Origin: Buttiauxella brennerae ATCC 51605
GTDB lineage: Bacteria; Pseudomonadota; Gammaproteobacteria; Enterobacterales; Enterobacteriaceae
Direction of reading: 5' to 3'
DNA length: 64,000 nucleotides
Assembly (NCBI RefSeq): GCF_001654925.1
Contig: NZ_LXER01000035.1
Location: forward strand, 1 to 64,000
The notes below the pieces were generated by a model. That model made no database searches, was not told the origin of the DNA, and was given only the letters and a program-made list of their open reading frames with translations. Position numbers and translations under genes: made by a program. Shown here piece by piece: positions 19,614 to 29,770 of this stretch; within the stretch, counting starts at the first letter, position 1, and each line of letters starts with the position of its first letter.

Positions 19614-21014
19614 TTAATGTGCAGCAGCCCGTTTGCGGCTTTCAATCTCATCCACAATCCGCACGTACATTTTTTCATTCAGATTGTAGAAGCAGCCCAT
19701 CGCGATAATCGTCACCACCGCCAGCGCGCTCGGCCAGATGAATATTAACTGCCGTAGCCCTTCAACGGTTCCGGCTGATTGCACTACGTTTGGCACATAG
19801 CCGATTTGCGTCAGCATCAAACCAGGGAAGAAGCCCGCCAATGCTTGCGAAACCTTGCGGAAGAAGGTGAAACCGGTATAGACCGTGCCTTCAGAGCGCA
19901 CGCCTGTTCTCCATTCACCGTATTCCACGGTGTCGGAAACCAGCGCCCAGTTCAGGCTGTTGACGAACGCAGAGCCGAAGAACGCCAGGCATGAGAACAT
20001 TACGAAGCTGACTGAACTGTCGCCCATCGTGTAGTTGAGCAAATCTCCCACTACCCAAATAAGCAGCCCGGCGATATAGACCTTTTTCTTGCCGAAGCGG
20101 CGCACGGCAGAAGGCATCAGGAACACACCGAAGAAAATACAGCCCATGCTGAAAAAACCCATGTATGAAAGCAGCAGTGGATCATTGAGCACGTATTGCG
20201 TGTAATAAACCTGAATCGCCAGTTTGACGTTAAATGCGCCGAGCGTGCACAAATTGGCGATGCAAAGAATAAACAGCGGGCGGTTTCCGGCGATAGCTTT
20301 GAATGATTGCAGCAAACCCGGCTTGTGCCCAGGTGCAGGTTGCTGGGTTTCGACATAACGCTCTCTCACGCCTGAATAACACCACCACATAAAGAACAAG
20401 CCGAATGCGCTAAACAACGCTGCTGCCACGATATAACCCAGTTGCGGATTGTTATCGACCATGTTCATCACCGGCACAAAACCGACAGTGCACAACAGCA
20501 GGCCGAGCGTGGCACCGCCTTGTCGCCACGCCGCCAGCGATGCACGTTCATTGGGGTTTTTAGTCATCGCCGGAACCATCGCGCCGTAAGAACAGTTCAT
20601 CATGCTGAAGAACAAGCCATACAACATGAACAGCACCGTCGCCATTACGGTTTTGCCGGTAATGCTGAAATCCGTGCCGACAAAGTTAGCTATCGCCAGT
20701 AACGTGACGGGAAATGCCGCGTACAGCACGAACGGGCGGAATTTCCCTTTTGGCCCAATCTTGCGCCGTGAATCGAGCATGATGCCCGTGCCCATATCGG
20801 TAAACGCGGTAAAAAACTTGGCAATCAGGAAAATCACGCCGCCGTAAGTGCCGGGCAGCCCTAAAACGTCGGTATAGAACTTCAGCAGGTAAAGTGTGCC
20901 GATATCCAGCAAGATATTTGAACCCAGGTCGCCCATTCCATAGGCGATTTTTTCCCGTAACGGAAGCAATAAAGTGGCCGGATCGCTGCCCCGGCTGTCG
21001 GTCTGATGACTCAT
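19614..21014 (-). CDS. yihP: Putative sulfonate transporter YihP (GPH/MFS family)
   Basis: The second GPH-family carrier of the cluster, 466 residues from ATG 21014 (MSHQTDSRGS), which has AAGGAGAAT upstream. Twelve predicted membrane segments; signatures LPLREKIAYGMGDLGSN, DSRRKIGPKGKFRPFV, and VEYGEWRTGVRSEGTVYTGFTFFRK. In E. coli YihP is proposed to export 2,3-dihydroxypropanesulfonate (DHPS) or import SQ glycosides; neither is shown by sequence. Located between yihQ and yihO in one operon. Confidence 0.92.
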   Translation of the reverse strand: MSHQTDSRGSDPATLLLPLREKIAYGMGDLGSNILLDIGTLYLLKFYTDVLGLPGTYGGVIFLIAKFFTAFTDMGTGIMLDSRRKIGPKGKFRPFVLYAAFPVTLLAIANFVGTDFSITGKTVMATVLFMLYGLFFSMMNCSYGAMVPAMTKNPNERASLAAWRQGGATLGLLLCTVGFVPVMNMVDNNPQLGYIVAAALFSAFGLFFMWWCYSGVRERYVETQQPAPGHKPGLLQSFKAIAGNRPLFILCIANLCTLGAFNVKLAIQVYYTQYVLNDPLLLSYMGFFSMGCIFFGVFLMPSAVRRFGKKKVYIAGLLIWVVGDLLNYTMGDSSVSFVMFSCLAFFGSAFVNSLNWALVSDTVEYGEWRTGVRSEGTVYTGFTFFRKVSQALAGFFPGLMLTQIGYVPNVVQSAGTVEGLRQLIFIWPSALAVVTIIAMGCFYNLNEKMYVRIVDEIESRKRAAAH

Positions 21015-21061
21015 TTTTATTCTCCTTATGACGGCGAGATTTGTACTCGCCGTTACGGATA

Positions 21062-23101
21062 TCAGATATGGCGCAACGAGGTAAACAGCTCGGCCCATTC
21101 GCTGGTGGCCCGGTAAAACACTGGGGGTTGGCCGATTGGCGCAGCAACGGTAATTTCACCGCCTCCGGTGTACGATTCGCCCGTCCATAGGTTGACCCAG
21201 TTATCCTGTGGCAAATACAGCGTCCATTCGCTGCTACCTGGCTGATGAACCGGTGCGACCAGCAAATCGCGGCCAAACAGATACTGATATTTCAGTATGT
21301 AGGTTTGCGGGTCGTCTTCGTAATGGAGGAATAACGGGCGCATCACTGGTAAGCCGCTTTGAGAGTTAAGCGCTACGGCGTGTTTGATATACGGCTTAAG
21401 CGTGGTGAATACCGTTGTCATGCGGGCAAATTGCGCGATGATGTCGCTATCGTGATCGAATTGCACGTTATCGCCTGGACGGTTACCTTCATGTGTGCGC
21501 ATCATCGGCGTGAAGGCGCTAAATTCGCACCAGCGCATCAGCAACTCTTTACTGCGCTTCATATCGAACAGCGTGGTGTAACCTCCGATATCGCTATGAT
21601 GCAGACCGTGCCCGGTCATAGCCAACGACAACGCCGCCGGGATCACTGACGCCAGACCATCGTCCAGGCTCCAGTCCACGTTCTGATCACCAGCCCACAT
21701 CATCGTCGAGTATTTCTGGCTGCCGGTATAACCCGCACGCATAAAGAACAGCACCTCGCCCAGCTTGCCGGTTTCTTCAAGCGCTTCGTAATTACACTTC
21801 GCCCACAGCGCAGGCCACGCGTTATGCATGACTTCAGCGCTAACGCCGTTATGCAGCACGGTATCGGTTGGTAAATACTCGCCAAAATCCGCCATCCAAC
21901 CGCCAAAACCAAGCTCGATCAGATTGCGTTTGATGAGTTCTTTGTACCAGTCGTAGGCTTCGGGATTGGTTAAGTCGATAACGCCCGCGTAAAACTCGCC
22001 GAACTCGACGTGGTAATCCTTTCCGTCATGAGTTTTGGTCAGATAGCCGAGCTTCGATGCTTCTTCGCACTGGTCGCGATCGCTTGCCACATAAGGGTTA
22101 ATGTAGGAAAGAAAACGCACGCCTTCGGACTGCCATTGTTTGATGCGCGTATTCAGCTCAGGGTACAAATCGCCGTTCCAGCGCCAGTTCCACATCACGC
22201 GTTTGCCAAACGACGTCATGCGAATACCCGACCAGTCCTGCGCCCAGATACCGTTAACTTTGACACCGCCTTTGCGCATTACATCGAGTTTTTGCTGGCA
22301 AACCTCGGTGCCACCCTGCACGCCCAGCGTCACGCCGTCATAAATCCAGTCCGGCATTTCCGGCTGGCGGCCTAATAAACCGGTGAGTTTTTCCAGCAAC
22401 TGAATGTAGCTGTCGGCACATTCAAAGCGCAGCACCACCTGGTCTTGCCAAATTGCCAGTTCATGAAAGTCTGGCGCGCTGAAATCGAAATTCATGTAGC
22501 AGCTGTTTTCAACGTGGCAGTAATACTTTTGCGTGCTGACGAATGTCGGCTGTGGGAAAAATGTCCAGTAATAATCGCCGCCCGCGTTTTCTTTGCAGTC
22601 GGCCTGCCAGGTCACATAAGTCTGTTTATTGCGCCCGACACCTTGCTCGCTGGTCCACAACGGGAACGGCTTGCCACGCAAATCGAAGTAAGAGAACTGC
22701 TCGCCACAACCATAAATATGGTCTTCTGGCTTCGCGGCAAGGCGCAGCCAGATGCGGTTATGGCTGGCGCTGTCGTTTTTGAGTTTCAGCTCAAGGCGGC
22801 CTTCGGCATCGATGCCGATATGCAGCGTAGCATTCACGGTATCGCCGCGTGTGAAGCGGACACTCCAGCCCGCATCTTGTGGGATGATGGCGGCTTCGGT
22901 CAGGGCAATCTTTTCATCCAGCTTGTCTTTGATGCTGAAATTGCCACGGAACATATCAATATCGGCTTCACCCGCGCCCACCCATAAGCAAGGCGTTTGC
23001 GCGGTGTGCCGCAAAATCAGGCGATTCTGCCAGCTCAGGGCAAAGCCATCATTCAACGTGGTGAGTTCAAGGCTTTCTAAATTTTGTTGTGATAAGGCCA
23101 T
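21062..23101 (-). CDS. yihQ: Sulfoquinovosidase YihQ (GH31)
   Basis: A retaining alpha-glycosidase that frees sulfoquinovose (SQ) from sulfoquinovosyl glycerol and diacylglycerol. Start ATG 23101 (MALSQQNLES) with GGAG upstream gives 679 residues, one more than E. coli. The sulfonate-binding residues known from E. coli YihQ are present: Gln in GIWAQDW (288) and Arg and Trp in GKRVMW (301, 304). The nucleophile Asp is in WMADFGEY (near 405) and the acid/base Asp in WAGDQNVDW (near 472). Cytoplasmic, no signal peptide. Directly downstream of yihS; the yihR gene that lies here in E. coli is absent. Confidence 0.96.
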   Translation of the reverse strand: MALSQQNLESLELTTLNDGFALSWQNRLILRHTAQTPCLWVGAGEADIDMFRGNFSIKDKLDEKIALTEAAIIPQDAGWSVRFTRGDTVNATLHIGIDAEGRLELKLKNDSASHNRIWLRLAAKPEDHIYGCGEQFSYFDLRGKPFPLWTSEQGVGRNKQTYVTWQADCKENAGGDYYWTFFPQPTFVSTQKYYCHVENSCYMNFDFSAPDFHELAIWQDQVVLRFECADSYIQLLEKLTGLLGRQPEMPDWIYDGVTLGVQGGTEVCQQKLDVMRKGGVKVNGIWAQDWSGIRMTSFGKRVMWNWRWNGDLYPELNTRIKQWQSEGVRFLSYINPYVASDRDQCEEASKLGYLTKTHDGKDYHVEFGEFYAGVIDLTNPEAYDWYKELIKRNLIELGFGGWMADFGEYLPTDTVLHNGVSAEVMHNAWPALWAKCNYEALEETGKLGEVLFFMRAGYTGSQKYSTMMWAGDQNVDWSLDDGLASVIPAALSLAMTGHGLHHSDIGGYTTLFDMKRSKELLMRWCEFSAFTPMMRTHEGNRPGDNVQFDHDSDIIAQFARMTTVFTTLKPYIKHAVALNSQSGLPVMRPLFLHYEDDPQTYILKYQYLFGRDLLVAPVHQPGSSEWTLYLPQDNWVNLWTGESYTGGGEITVAAPIGQPPVFYRATSEWAELFTSLRHI

Positions 23102-23136
23102 TATTAACTCCGTAAATGTAGGGTACGTGTTGTGGT

Positions 23137-24378
23137 TTATTTGGCGTTGCAATCCAACAAACCAGCGGCCACTGCGGGCGCTAAACCCGGTGCTAGCGGC
23201 AATCTTGGGATCACCAGGCAATGCAATAGATGGTAAATATCCTGCTTGCCATCCCAGACCTTGGTGGTCACTTCATTGTTGGTATCCAACTCCTGCCACC
23301 ACGAACCGTTCTCGTAATCCATCAGGTACTTAATGCAGTAATCCCACCATTTCTGATACCAGGTTTCGTACTGTGCATCTCCGGTTACCGTGAATAGCGC
23401 ATATGCCGTTCCCATGGCTTCAACGATTGGCCAGCGCACACGTTCACGAACAATTGGCTCACCATCCCAACCCACGGAATATACGAAACCTTCTGCGCCG
23501 TCGGGTGCCCAGGCATCGCGGATGGTCGCGTTGAACAAGCCTTTTGCGTCTTCTAGCAACCAGGCTGGAGGTATTTCAAAACGAGCTTCAAGTGCCGCAT
23601 GAAGGTGCAGCATCAGGCGGCCCCATTCAATCCAGTGGCCTGGCGTGCCGCCGTAGGCGCGGAAACGGTGAGCAGGATTGTCTTTGTTGTAATCGCGGAT
23701 TGGGTTCCAGTCGGCGTCGAAATGTTCATTGACGCGATATTCGCCGCTGCGAGCCACATCATGAATAATCACCGAGGCAATTCTTTGCGCACGGTCGAGC
23801 CATTTGCGGTCATGCGTGACATCGTAAACAATTAAAAACGCTTCTACTGCGTGCATGTTGGCATTGCCGCCACGGTATTCTTCCGTCTTGCTGAACGCTT
23901 CGTCCCACGACTCCAGGCACATTTGTTCCTGTTCGCTCCAGAAGTACTTTTCGATGACGTCGATGGCGTCATCCAGCAGTTTGAGTGCCTGAGGGTGGCC
24001 AGTGGTTACCGCACTTGCCGCGCCTAGCAACACAAAGAAATGCTGATAACCTTGCTTCGAGGCATCAATCACACCTTCGTCATTCACGCAGGCATACCAG
24101 CCGCCGTATTGCTTATCGCGCAGCACACCATTGAGCGCGTTGATGCCATGCTCAACCAGTTGATAAGCGCCAGGGCGGCCCATTGACGCAGCGACGGCGT
24201 AAACGTGCAACATACGAGCGGTGACCCATAAATGTGTGCCCATGTCCGTTTTCACCAGACCGGTATTACCGAGCCAACCAAATCCCGTTGGCACCACAGA
24301 TTTGCGGCCAAAATCGAAAATGCGGTCAGTTTCTTGCTCGAGCCAGCGGTTGTGGCTCAGTGTGTTAAACCATTTCAT
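23137..24378 (-). CDS. yihS: Sulfoquinovose isomerase YihS
   Basis: Converts SQ to 6-deoxy-6-sulfofructose, the first step of sulfoglycolysis. The protein is an (alpha/alpha)6 barrel of the N-acylglucosamine 2-epimerase (AGE) superfamily, 413 residues from ATG 24378 (MKWFNTLSH), same length as E. coli. Conserved barrel motifs include [38 protein letters not shown] and [15 protein letters not shown], whose His residues are the catalytic pair in the family. Ribosome site GAGGGA. Third of the yihUTSQPO-ompL operon, 16 bases after yihT. Confidence 0.96.
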   Translation of the reverse strand: MKWFNTLSHNRWLEQETDRIFDFGRKSVVPTGFGWLGNTGLVKTDMGTHLWVTARMLHVYAVAASMGRPGAYQLVEHGINALNGVLRDKQYGGWYACVNDEGVIDASKQGYQHFFVLLGAASAVTTGHPQALKLLDDAIDVIEKYFWSEQEQMCLESWDEAFSKTEEYRGGNANMHAVEAFLIVYDVTHDRKWLDRAQRIASVIIHDVARSGEYRVNEHFDADWNPIRDYNKDNPAHRFRAYGGTPGHWIEWGRLMLHLHAALEARFEIPPAWLLEDAKGLFNATIRDAWAPDGAEGFVYSVGWDGEPIVRERVRWPIVEAMGTAYALFTVTGDAQYETWYQKWWDYCIKYLMDYENGSWWQELDTNNEVTTKVWDGKQDIYHLLHCLVIPRLPLAPGLAPAVAAGLLDCNAK

Positions 24379-24394
24379 CGTCACATTCCCTCGG

Positions 24395-25270
24395 TTAACG
24401 GCGAGCCATCATTTCGTCGACGATTTCGCCCAGGCGCTGCAATTTCGGTACTGAAATATCACGCAGCATCATTTCGGTATCCGGTAAACCTACAACCGAA
24501 GACCAGACGGCGCGACCAGCCAAAAACCCTGATGCGCCAGCAGTCATGGCAACACTCACTGCTCGTGGGAAAAGCTTTTCATCGATGCCTGAAGAAAGGA
24601 TCACCCACGGCATGTTGATTTGTTCATTGAGGAGTTGAGAAGCTTTGAGGAGTTCAGGGCGTGAGCCTTTTCCTGCAAGCGGCATTTCCACTTTGTAGAG
24701 GTCGGAACCGCTATCACCCAGCTCTTTGGCGGCGTCGATAATCGCTTGTTCGCGGTCGAACTTATCGCCACGGCGCGGCGGGCGAACTACCGGTTCGATA
24801 ATGCTCAGCAGGCCGTTGGCATGGCAAAGCTGGTTAAACTCTTTCACCATTTCCAGGCGTTGCTGCGCATCTTCATCGCTGCGCCACAACACCAGCAGCT
24901 TTAAGGCTTTGCCGCCGTTACGTTTCACCGCTTGCGGATCAACTTTTTTATCAATCACCACGCTATCCACGGGAATGCCGTTGCCGGGGATAAACTCATC
25001 GGCTGCAACAATCATCGCGCAGCTTTTTGCCAGCGCGTTTTGCTCAACCACCTGGTGGTAACAAAACTGCTGATCAACCAGAATGGCTGATGCGTATGGC
25101 GATAAAATCCTGGCGGCGTTAACTTTGAAATCCGTCAAAACCTGGTCGGCAACCGGCGCTTTGCTGCCTGCGGCGGCAAACATCAGGCGCATCGCTTCGC
25201 GTTGATCCACCGCCAACATGGCGAAACCGCCGCTTGGCCGGGTAATGTCTTTAAGTGTGTAGTGATTCAT
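24395..25270 (-). CDS. yihT: Sulfofructosephosphate aldolase YihT
   Basis: A class I aldolase that splits 6-deoxy-6-sulfofructose-1-phosphate into DHAP and 3-sulfolactaldehyde. The 291-residue TIM barrel has the LacD-type pattern: [11 protein letters not shown] at the N-terminus, [23 protein letters not shown], and the Schiff-base lysine in LYKVEMPL near residue 195, then WVILSSG and [12 protein letters not shown] phosphate-binding loops. It lies 20 bases downstream of yihU. Confidence 0.96.
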   Translation of the reverse strand: MNHYTLKDITRPSGGFAMLAVDQREAMRLMFAAAGSKAPVADQVLTDFKVNAARILSPYASAILVDQQFCYHQVVEQNALAKSCAMIVAADEFIPGNGIPVDSVVIDKKVDPQAVKRNGGKALKLLVLWRSDEDAQQRLEMVKEFNQLCHANGLLSIIEPVVRPPRRGDKFDREQAIIDAAKELGDSGSDLYKVEMPLAGKGSRPELLKASQLLNEQINMPWVILSSGIDEKLFPRAVSVAMTAGASGFLAGRAVWSSVVGLPDTEMMLRDISVPKLQRLGEIVDEMMARR

Positions 25271-25290
25271 TTTCTATCCTTATGAAATAA

Positions 25291-26181
25291 CTAATTTTTG
25301 TGATTAATCCCGGCACTGTTACGTACCTGCTCTAAAATTGCGCTCCAGTCCTGGCGTCCACGTCCGGCGGCGCGGGCCTGGTTGTAAACTTCGCGGGAGG
25401 CCGCGCCCAACGGCATCGGCACATGCAGCTGGTTGGCGACATCTAGCGCGATACCCAAATCTTTATGGGCGAGGTCAATCATGAAGGCGGGAGTGAGGTC
25501 GCCTTTCAGCACTTTGTTCGGCCAGGAAGTGGTGAAATGGCCTTTGCCCGCAGGTGTTCCGCTCATGACTTGCATCGCCACTTCGAAGGAAAGACCGAGG
25601 GCCTCGCAAAGCACGGCGGCTTCGGCGGAAAGCGCATTCAGTGCGATGCTCATGTAGTTGTTGATGAGCTTCACGCGGATACCCATACCTGGCCCGCCAG
25701 CTTCGATAAGCTCGGATCCCATCGCCATCAGTAGCGGTCTGGCGCGTTCGACTTGTTGTGGTGTGCCGCCAGCCAGTAGCAAAAGCGTTCCGGCGATGGC
25801 GTGATCGGAAGTGCGCCCAACAGGCACGTCCATCATGCTGAAACCACCGCTGGCTAAATCGCTAATCAGGAGGTCAGTTTGCAGCGGGTGAATGGTCGAC
25901 ATATCAATGATTAGCGCGGATTTACTCAGCGTCTGGCACACACCGTTTTCGCCTAATAACGTTTCCCGAACCAGATCGCCGTTTGGCAGCATGGTTATTA
26001 CGAATTCGGCATCTTGCGCGGCCTCGGCGGCGTTTTTACTGGCGCTGGCACCAAGCTGAACCAGTGCGTTTACGGCCTCAGCGTTCAAATCGAACACCGC
26101 TAACCGATGCCCTTGTTTGAGCAAATTGCGCGCCATTGGCGCACCCATTTGCCCTAAACCGATAAAAGCGACACTGCTCAT
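25291..26181 (-). CDS. yihU: 3-Sulfolactaldehyde reductase YihU
   Basis: Reduces 3-sulfolactaldehyde to DHPS with NADH, closing the sulfo-EMP pathway. The 296-residue beta-hydroxyacid dehydrogenase has the N-terminal Rossmann motif [13 protein letters not shown], the substrate-binding [11 protein letters not shown] (the family DxPVSGG position carries GRTSDHA, as in YihU), and the catalytic lysine in [12 protein letters not shown] near residue 171. Ribosome site AGGAGG before ATG 26181. First gene of the minus-strand operon, divergent from yihV. Confidence 0.96.
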   Translation of the reverse strand: MSSVAFIGLGQMGAPMARNLLKQGHRLAVFDLNAEAVNALVQLGASASKNAAEAAQDAEFVITMLPNGDLVRETLLGENGVCQTLSKSALIIDMSTIHPLQTDLLISDLASGGFSMMDVPVGRTSDHAIAGTLLLLAGGTPQQVERARPLLMAMGSELIEAGGPGMGIRVKLINNYMSIALNALSAEAAVLCEALGLSFEVAMQVMSGTPAGKGHFTTSWPNKVLKGDLTPAFMIDLAHKDLGIALDVANQLHVPMPLGAASREVYNQARAAGRGRQDWSAILEQVRNSAGINHKN

Positions 26182-26377
26182 GTATCCTCCTGGGTGAATG
26201 TCATTTTCTGTTAGGTGTTGTCATTATTGTTGTCTGTTTTTGATCGTATTTGTAATTTATGGTTAAAAAATTGACAGCCGTCACTCTTTTAACAATTGAT
26301 GGAATTACAATAAGCCCCATGTGATCGGCGGTTGATTTATGCGCTGTCGAAGTCAAAAACAGCGAAAGGAAAGTGAT
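26182..26377. promoter_or_regulatory. Divergent yihU/yihV control region, presumed CsqR operators
   Basis: This 196-base AT-rich gap lies between the two divergent arms of the sulfoquinovose cluster. It contains a consensus-like -35 TTGACA at 26271-26276 in a TGAC-agcc-GTCA dyad, two TGATCG words (26261 and 26322), and TACAAT at 26306-26311. I cannot assign start sites. The neighbouring repressor YihW (CsqR) binds this region in E. coli, and SQ-type ligands release it. Confidence 0.55.
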
Positions 26378-27274
26378 GTGATTCGAATAGCGTGCGTGGG
26401 AATTGCGGTACAAGACCGACTCTATTACCTGAACCGATTACCTGAATGCGGTGGGAAATATGTGGCGCAGCATTATCGTGAAGTGGGCGGTGGTCCAGCA
26501 GCAACAGCTGCAGTGGCTGCGGCAAGGCTCGGGGCGTATGTCGATTTCATCGGGCGCGTGGGCGATGACGCAACGGGGAAAGTTCTGTTAGATGAACTGG
26601 AGAATTGGGGGGTTAACACGGCATTTTCGCGGCGTTGTAAAAATGCCAACTCATCGCAATCAGCGATTCTGGTAGATGAACAAGGCGAGCGGATTATCGT
26701 GAATTACCCAAGCCCTGAACTGTCGGAAGACGCAAGCTGGCTGCATGAGATTGATTTCACGGCTTATGACGTGGTGTTAGCAGATGTGCGTTGGCATCAG
26801 GGAGCGAAAACAGCATTCACTTTGGCGCGGTCTGTGGGAGTCACAACGGTTCTGGATGCTGATATAACCCCGCAAGATATCTCTGAGCTGGTGGCGTTGG
26901 CGGATCACGCGGCATTTTCTGCGCCGGGCCTGCAGCGCCTGAGTGGTGAAGGTGACCTACTATTAGCACTAAAACGAGCACAAGCGATCACAAATGGACA
27001 TGTTTATGTCACTCAAGGGAAATCTGGCTGTTATTGGTTAGAAAATAATGAGTTGCGCCATCATGCTGGGTTTCGGGTTGAAGTGGTGGATACCACCGGA
27101 GCCGGAGACGTTTTCCACGGGGCATTAGCCGTAAAATTAGCGAAAGATATTGAGATATATGAAGCTGTACGCTTTGCCAACGCGGTTGCGGCTTTGAAAT
27201 GCACTCGTCCGGGTGGGCGTGCGGGAATACCTGACTGTGATCAAACTGACTCTTTCATGTCCCTTTTTGTATAA
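26378..27274 (+). CDS. yihV: 6-Deoxy-6-sulfofructose kinase YihV
   Basis: A PfkB-family kinase that phosphorylates sulfofructose at C1. The GTG start at 26378 (AGGAAAGTGAT-GTG) gives 298 residues, equal to E. coli; the upstream ATG at 26339 adds 13 non-conserved residues. Signatures: VGGGPAATAAVAAARLG near 36-53 (PfkB signature 1) and DTTGAGDVFHGALAV near 245-259 (signature 2 with the catalytic Asp). Followed after 36 bases by yihW. Confidence 0.95.
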   Translation: MIRIACVGIAVQDRLYYLNRLPECGGKYVAQHYREVGGGPAATAAVAAARLGAYVDFIGRVGDDATGKVLLDELENWGVNTAFSRRCKNANSSQSAILVDEQGERIIVNYPSPELSEDASWLHEIDFTAYDVVLADVRWHQGAKTAFTLARSVGVTTVLDADITPQDISELVALADHAAFSAPGLQRLSGEGDLLLALKRAQAITNGHVYVTQGKSGCYWLENNELRHHAGFRVEVVDTTGAGDVFHGALAVKLAKDIEIYEAVRFANAVAALKCTRPGGRAGIPDCDQTDSFMSLFV

Positions 27275-27310
27275 AATACACCTCGAGGCGGTCATTTTAG
27301 GAGAATGTGC

Positions 27311-28102
27311 ATGAGCATCACTGAGTTAACCGGCAACCCGCGCCATGACCTGTTATTACAGCTGATTGCCGAGCGTGGCTACATGAATATCGACGAGCTA
27401 GCGCAACTGCTGGACGTTTCGACCCAAACGGTACGCCGGGATATTCGTAAGTTGAGCGATCAAGGACTGATTACCCGCCATCACGGTGGCGCGGGGCGTG
27501 CATCGAGTGTGGTAAACGTGGCATTCGAACAACGAGAAGTGTCGTTGACGAGCGAGAAAATGGCCATCGCTGAAGCGATTGCGGACTTCATTCCCGATGG
27601 TTCGACGGTTTTCATCACCATTGGCACCACAGTTGAGCATATTGCGCGTGCGTTGATGAACCATGACCGGTTGCGCATTATTACCAACAGCCTGCGCGTG
27701 GCGCATATCCTGTATAAGAACCCGCGTTTTGAAGTGATGGTGCCGGGCGGCACATTGCGCCCGCATAATGGCGGCATAGTCGGGCCAGCGGCGACCAGTT
27801 TTGTGGAAGGTTTCCGCGCGGATTACCTGATAACCAGCGTGGGTGCCATTGAACCCGATGGCGCGTTGCTGGATTTTGACGTGAACGAAGTCAGCGTGGT
27901 GAAAGCGATGATGAAGCATTCACGACATGTTTTGGTGGCGGCAGACTCGACTAAATTCCATGCGTCAGCTGCGGTAGAAATTGGCAATGTGAAACAAGCC
28001 ACTGCGTTATTTACCGACCAAATCCCAACGGCTTCATTTAAAACATTGCTGGAAAATGAGCATGTTGAGTTGGTGGTTTCTGAGTTGGGGGTGCAGGAAT
28101 AG
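27311..28102 (+). CDS. csqR: DeoR-family regulator YihW (CsqR) of the sulfoquinovose genes
   Basis: A 263-residue DeoR-type regulator: N-terminal helix-turn-helix (NIDELAQLLDVSTQTVRRDIRKLSDQ spans about 26-51; recognition helix TQTVRRDIRK), then a sugar-phosphate-type effector domain with DGSTVFITIGTTVE and SVGAIEPDGALLDFD. In E. coli CsqR represses yihUTS... and yihV and is released by SQ or its glycerol conjugate. ATG 27311 is chosen over 27305 because AGGAG at 27299-27303 is correctly spaced only for it. Confidence 0.94.
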   Translation: MSITELTGNPRHDLLLQLIAERGYMNIDELAQLLDVSTQTVRRDIRKLSDQGLITRHHGGAGRASSVVNVAFEQREVSLTSEKMAIAEAIADFIPDGSTVFITIGTTVEHIARALMNHDRLRIITNSLRVAHILYKNPRFEVMVPGGTLRPHNGGIVGPAATSFVEGFRADYLITSVGAIEPDGALLDFDVNEVSVVKAMMKHSRHVLVAADSTKFHASAAVEIGNVKQATALFTDQIPTASFKTLLENEHVELVVSELGVQE

Positions 28103-28136
28103 CCCGACTAACCGACGCGAAGGTTAAACCCTGGCG

Positions 28137-28203
28137 ACGTAACCGCAAAATATCAGGTACTGGCTTTATAGAGGGGGTATCTTGCGGTCACGTTTCACTG
28201 ATT
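28137..28203. repeat. Inverted repeat between yihW and yihX
   Basis: ACGTAACCGCAA (28137-28148) and TTGCGGTCACGT (28192-28203) are complementary except at one position, with 43 bases between. It could be an RNA stem ending yihW or an operator pair for yihX. The remainder of this 200-base gap shows nothing else I can name. Confidence 0.4.
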
Positions 28204-28304
28204 AACGATCTGGCTCGCATTCGTTGAGCTGTTGTTGTAACACGCACTATCCACCTTCTTCTATTACCGCTACAGTTATTTCTCCATACGCAAAGGAGAG
28301 GCTT

Positions 28305-28901
28305 ATGTTGTATATCTTTGATTTAGGCAACGTCATTGTTGATATCGACTTCAACCGCGTGATGGGGGTATGGAGTGATTACAGCCGCGTGCCGCTGGCG
28401 AATTTGCAAAAAAGCTTTGTGATGGGCGAGGCTTTCCAGCGCCATGAACGTGGGCAAATTAGCGACGAAGAATTTGCTGCTGCGGTATGCGAAGAAATGG
28501 GCATGGCGTTGAGCTTTGATCAGTTTTCTGCAGGCTGGCAGGCTATTTTTGTTGGCTTACGTCCGGACGTTATCGCTGTCATGAACAAGCTTCGTGAACA
28601 GGGGCATCGTGTCGTGGTGCTCTCTAACACCAACCGTTTACACACTTATTTCTGGCCCGGTGAATATCCGCAAATCGCCGAGGCGGCAGATAAAATCTAT
28701 CTGTCTCAGGAAATGGGAATGCGTAAACCCGATGCAGAGATCTACCAAAAACTCCTCGAAACAGAAGGTTTTTCTGCAAGTGAAGCGGTCTTTTTTGACG
28801 ACAACGCCGATAATATAAAGGGAGCTCAACAGTTGGGTATCACCAGTATTTTGGTGACCGGAAAAGAGACGGTGCCCGGTTATTTCGCAAAAAATCTATG
28901 A
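28305..28901 (+). CDS. yihX: HAD-superfamily glucose-1-phosphatase-like YihX
   Basis: A HAD phosphatase known in E. coli as alpha-D-glucose-1-phosphate phosphatase. Motif [12 protein letters not shown] (nucleophile Asp at residue 6, general-acid position Asn as in YihX), motif [10 protein letters not shown], motif III Lys in [10 protein letters not shown], motif [11 protein letters not shown]. Start ATG 28305 has AAAGGAGAGG upstream and yields 198 residues. Its stop overlaps the yihY start (ATGA), so the two are coupled. Confidence 0.95.
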   Translation: MLYIFDLGNVIVDIDFNRVMGVWSDYSRVPLANLQKSFVMGEAFQRHERGQISDEEFAAAVCEEMGMALSFDQFSAGWQAIFVGLRPDVIAVMNKLREQGHRVVVLSNTNRLHTYFWPGEYPQIAEAADKIYLSQEMGMRKPDAEIYQKLLETEGFSASEAVFFDDNADNIKGAQQLGITSILVTGKETVPGYFAKNL

Positions 28902-29770
28902 TAAAAGATATTCATCGCAAAACGAGTAACCACCTCAGGCCCTGTATAGCCTGGGGGAAGTTGCTCTGGCATCGCATCGACCAGGACAATATGACTACGC
29001 TTGCAGGTAACCTGGCATACGTGTCATTACTCTCGCTGGTGCCTTTGGTTGCGGTTGTGTTTGCGTTGTTTGCAGCGTTCCCGATGTTTGCCGACGTCAG
29101 TGTCCAACTCCGGCATTTTGTGTTCTCAAATTTTCTGCCCGCGACGGGCGATATCATCCAGCGTTATATCGAACAGTTTGTTGCTAACTCCAACAAGATG
29201 ACTGCAGTGGGTGCCTGCGGGCTTATCGTCACCGCATTGCTGCTGATGTATGCCGTGGACAGTGCGCTCAATACCATCTGGCGCAGCACCCGCACAAGGC
29301 CAAAAATCTATTCGTTTGCCGTCTACTGGATGATTTTAACCCTCGGGCCATTACTGGCGGGTGCGAGTCTGGCGATTAGTTCGTATCTGCTTTCGCTGCG
29401 CTGGGTGACGGGCTTTAACAGCACGATTGATATTGTGTTGCGTATCTTTCCGTTACTGCTCTCCTGGCTGTCATTCTGGATGCTATATAGCATTGTTCCA
29501 ACCACTCGCGTCCCGGTGCGAGATGCACTGGTTGGTTCGCTGGTGGCCGCTCTTTTATTTGAGCTTGGGAAGAAAGGTTTTGCCCTCTACATCACCATGT
29601 TCCCTTCTTATCAATTGATTTACGGCGTGTTAGCCGTGATCCCCATTTTATTTGTCTGGGTCTATTGGACCTGGTGTATCGTGTTGCTCGGAGCCGAAAT
29701 TACTGTCACTCTCGGCGATTACCGAAGACTTCGCATCGAAGCACAGCAGGAAGAATTGGAAGAACCATGA
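28898..29770 (+). CDS. yihY: YihY/BrkB family inner-membrane protein
   Basis: A 290-residue integral membrane protein of the YihY/BrkB (former RbnA) family; molecular function is unknown, and the older tRNA-processing RNase BN label was withdrawn for E. coli. About six hydrophobic segments, with family signatures [18 protein letters not shown] near the N-terminus and [18 protein letters not shown] near residue 245. ATG overlaps the yihX stop, and its own TGA overlaps the dtd ATG. Confidence 0.93.
   Translation: MIKDIHRKTSNHLRPCIAWGKLLWHRIDQDNMTTLAGNLAYVSLLSLVPLVAVVFALFAAFPMFADVSVQLRHFVFSNFLPATGDIIQRYIEQFVANSNKMTAVGACGLIVTALLLMYAVDSALNTIWRSTRTRPKIYSFAVYWMILTLGPLLAGASLAISSYLLSLRWVTGFNSTIDIVLRIFPLLLSWLSFWMLYSIVPTTRVPVRDALVGSLVAALLFELGKKGFALYITMFPSYQLIYGVLAVIPILFVWVYWTWCIVLLGAEITVTLGDYRRLRIEAQQEELEEP

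Noticed and set aside
29665-29766. N-terminal extension of dtd
   Set aside because: It lies inside yihY, is not conserved in the deacylase family, and the ATGA overlap gives the correct 145-residue protein.
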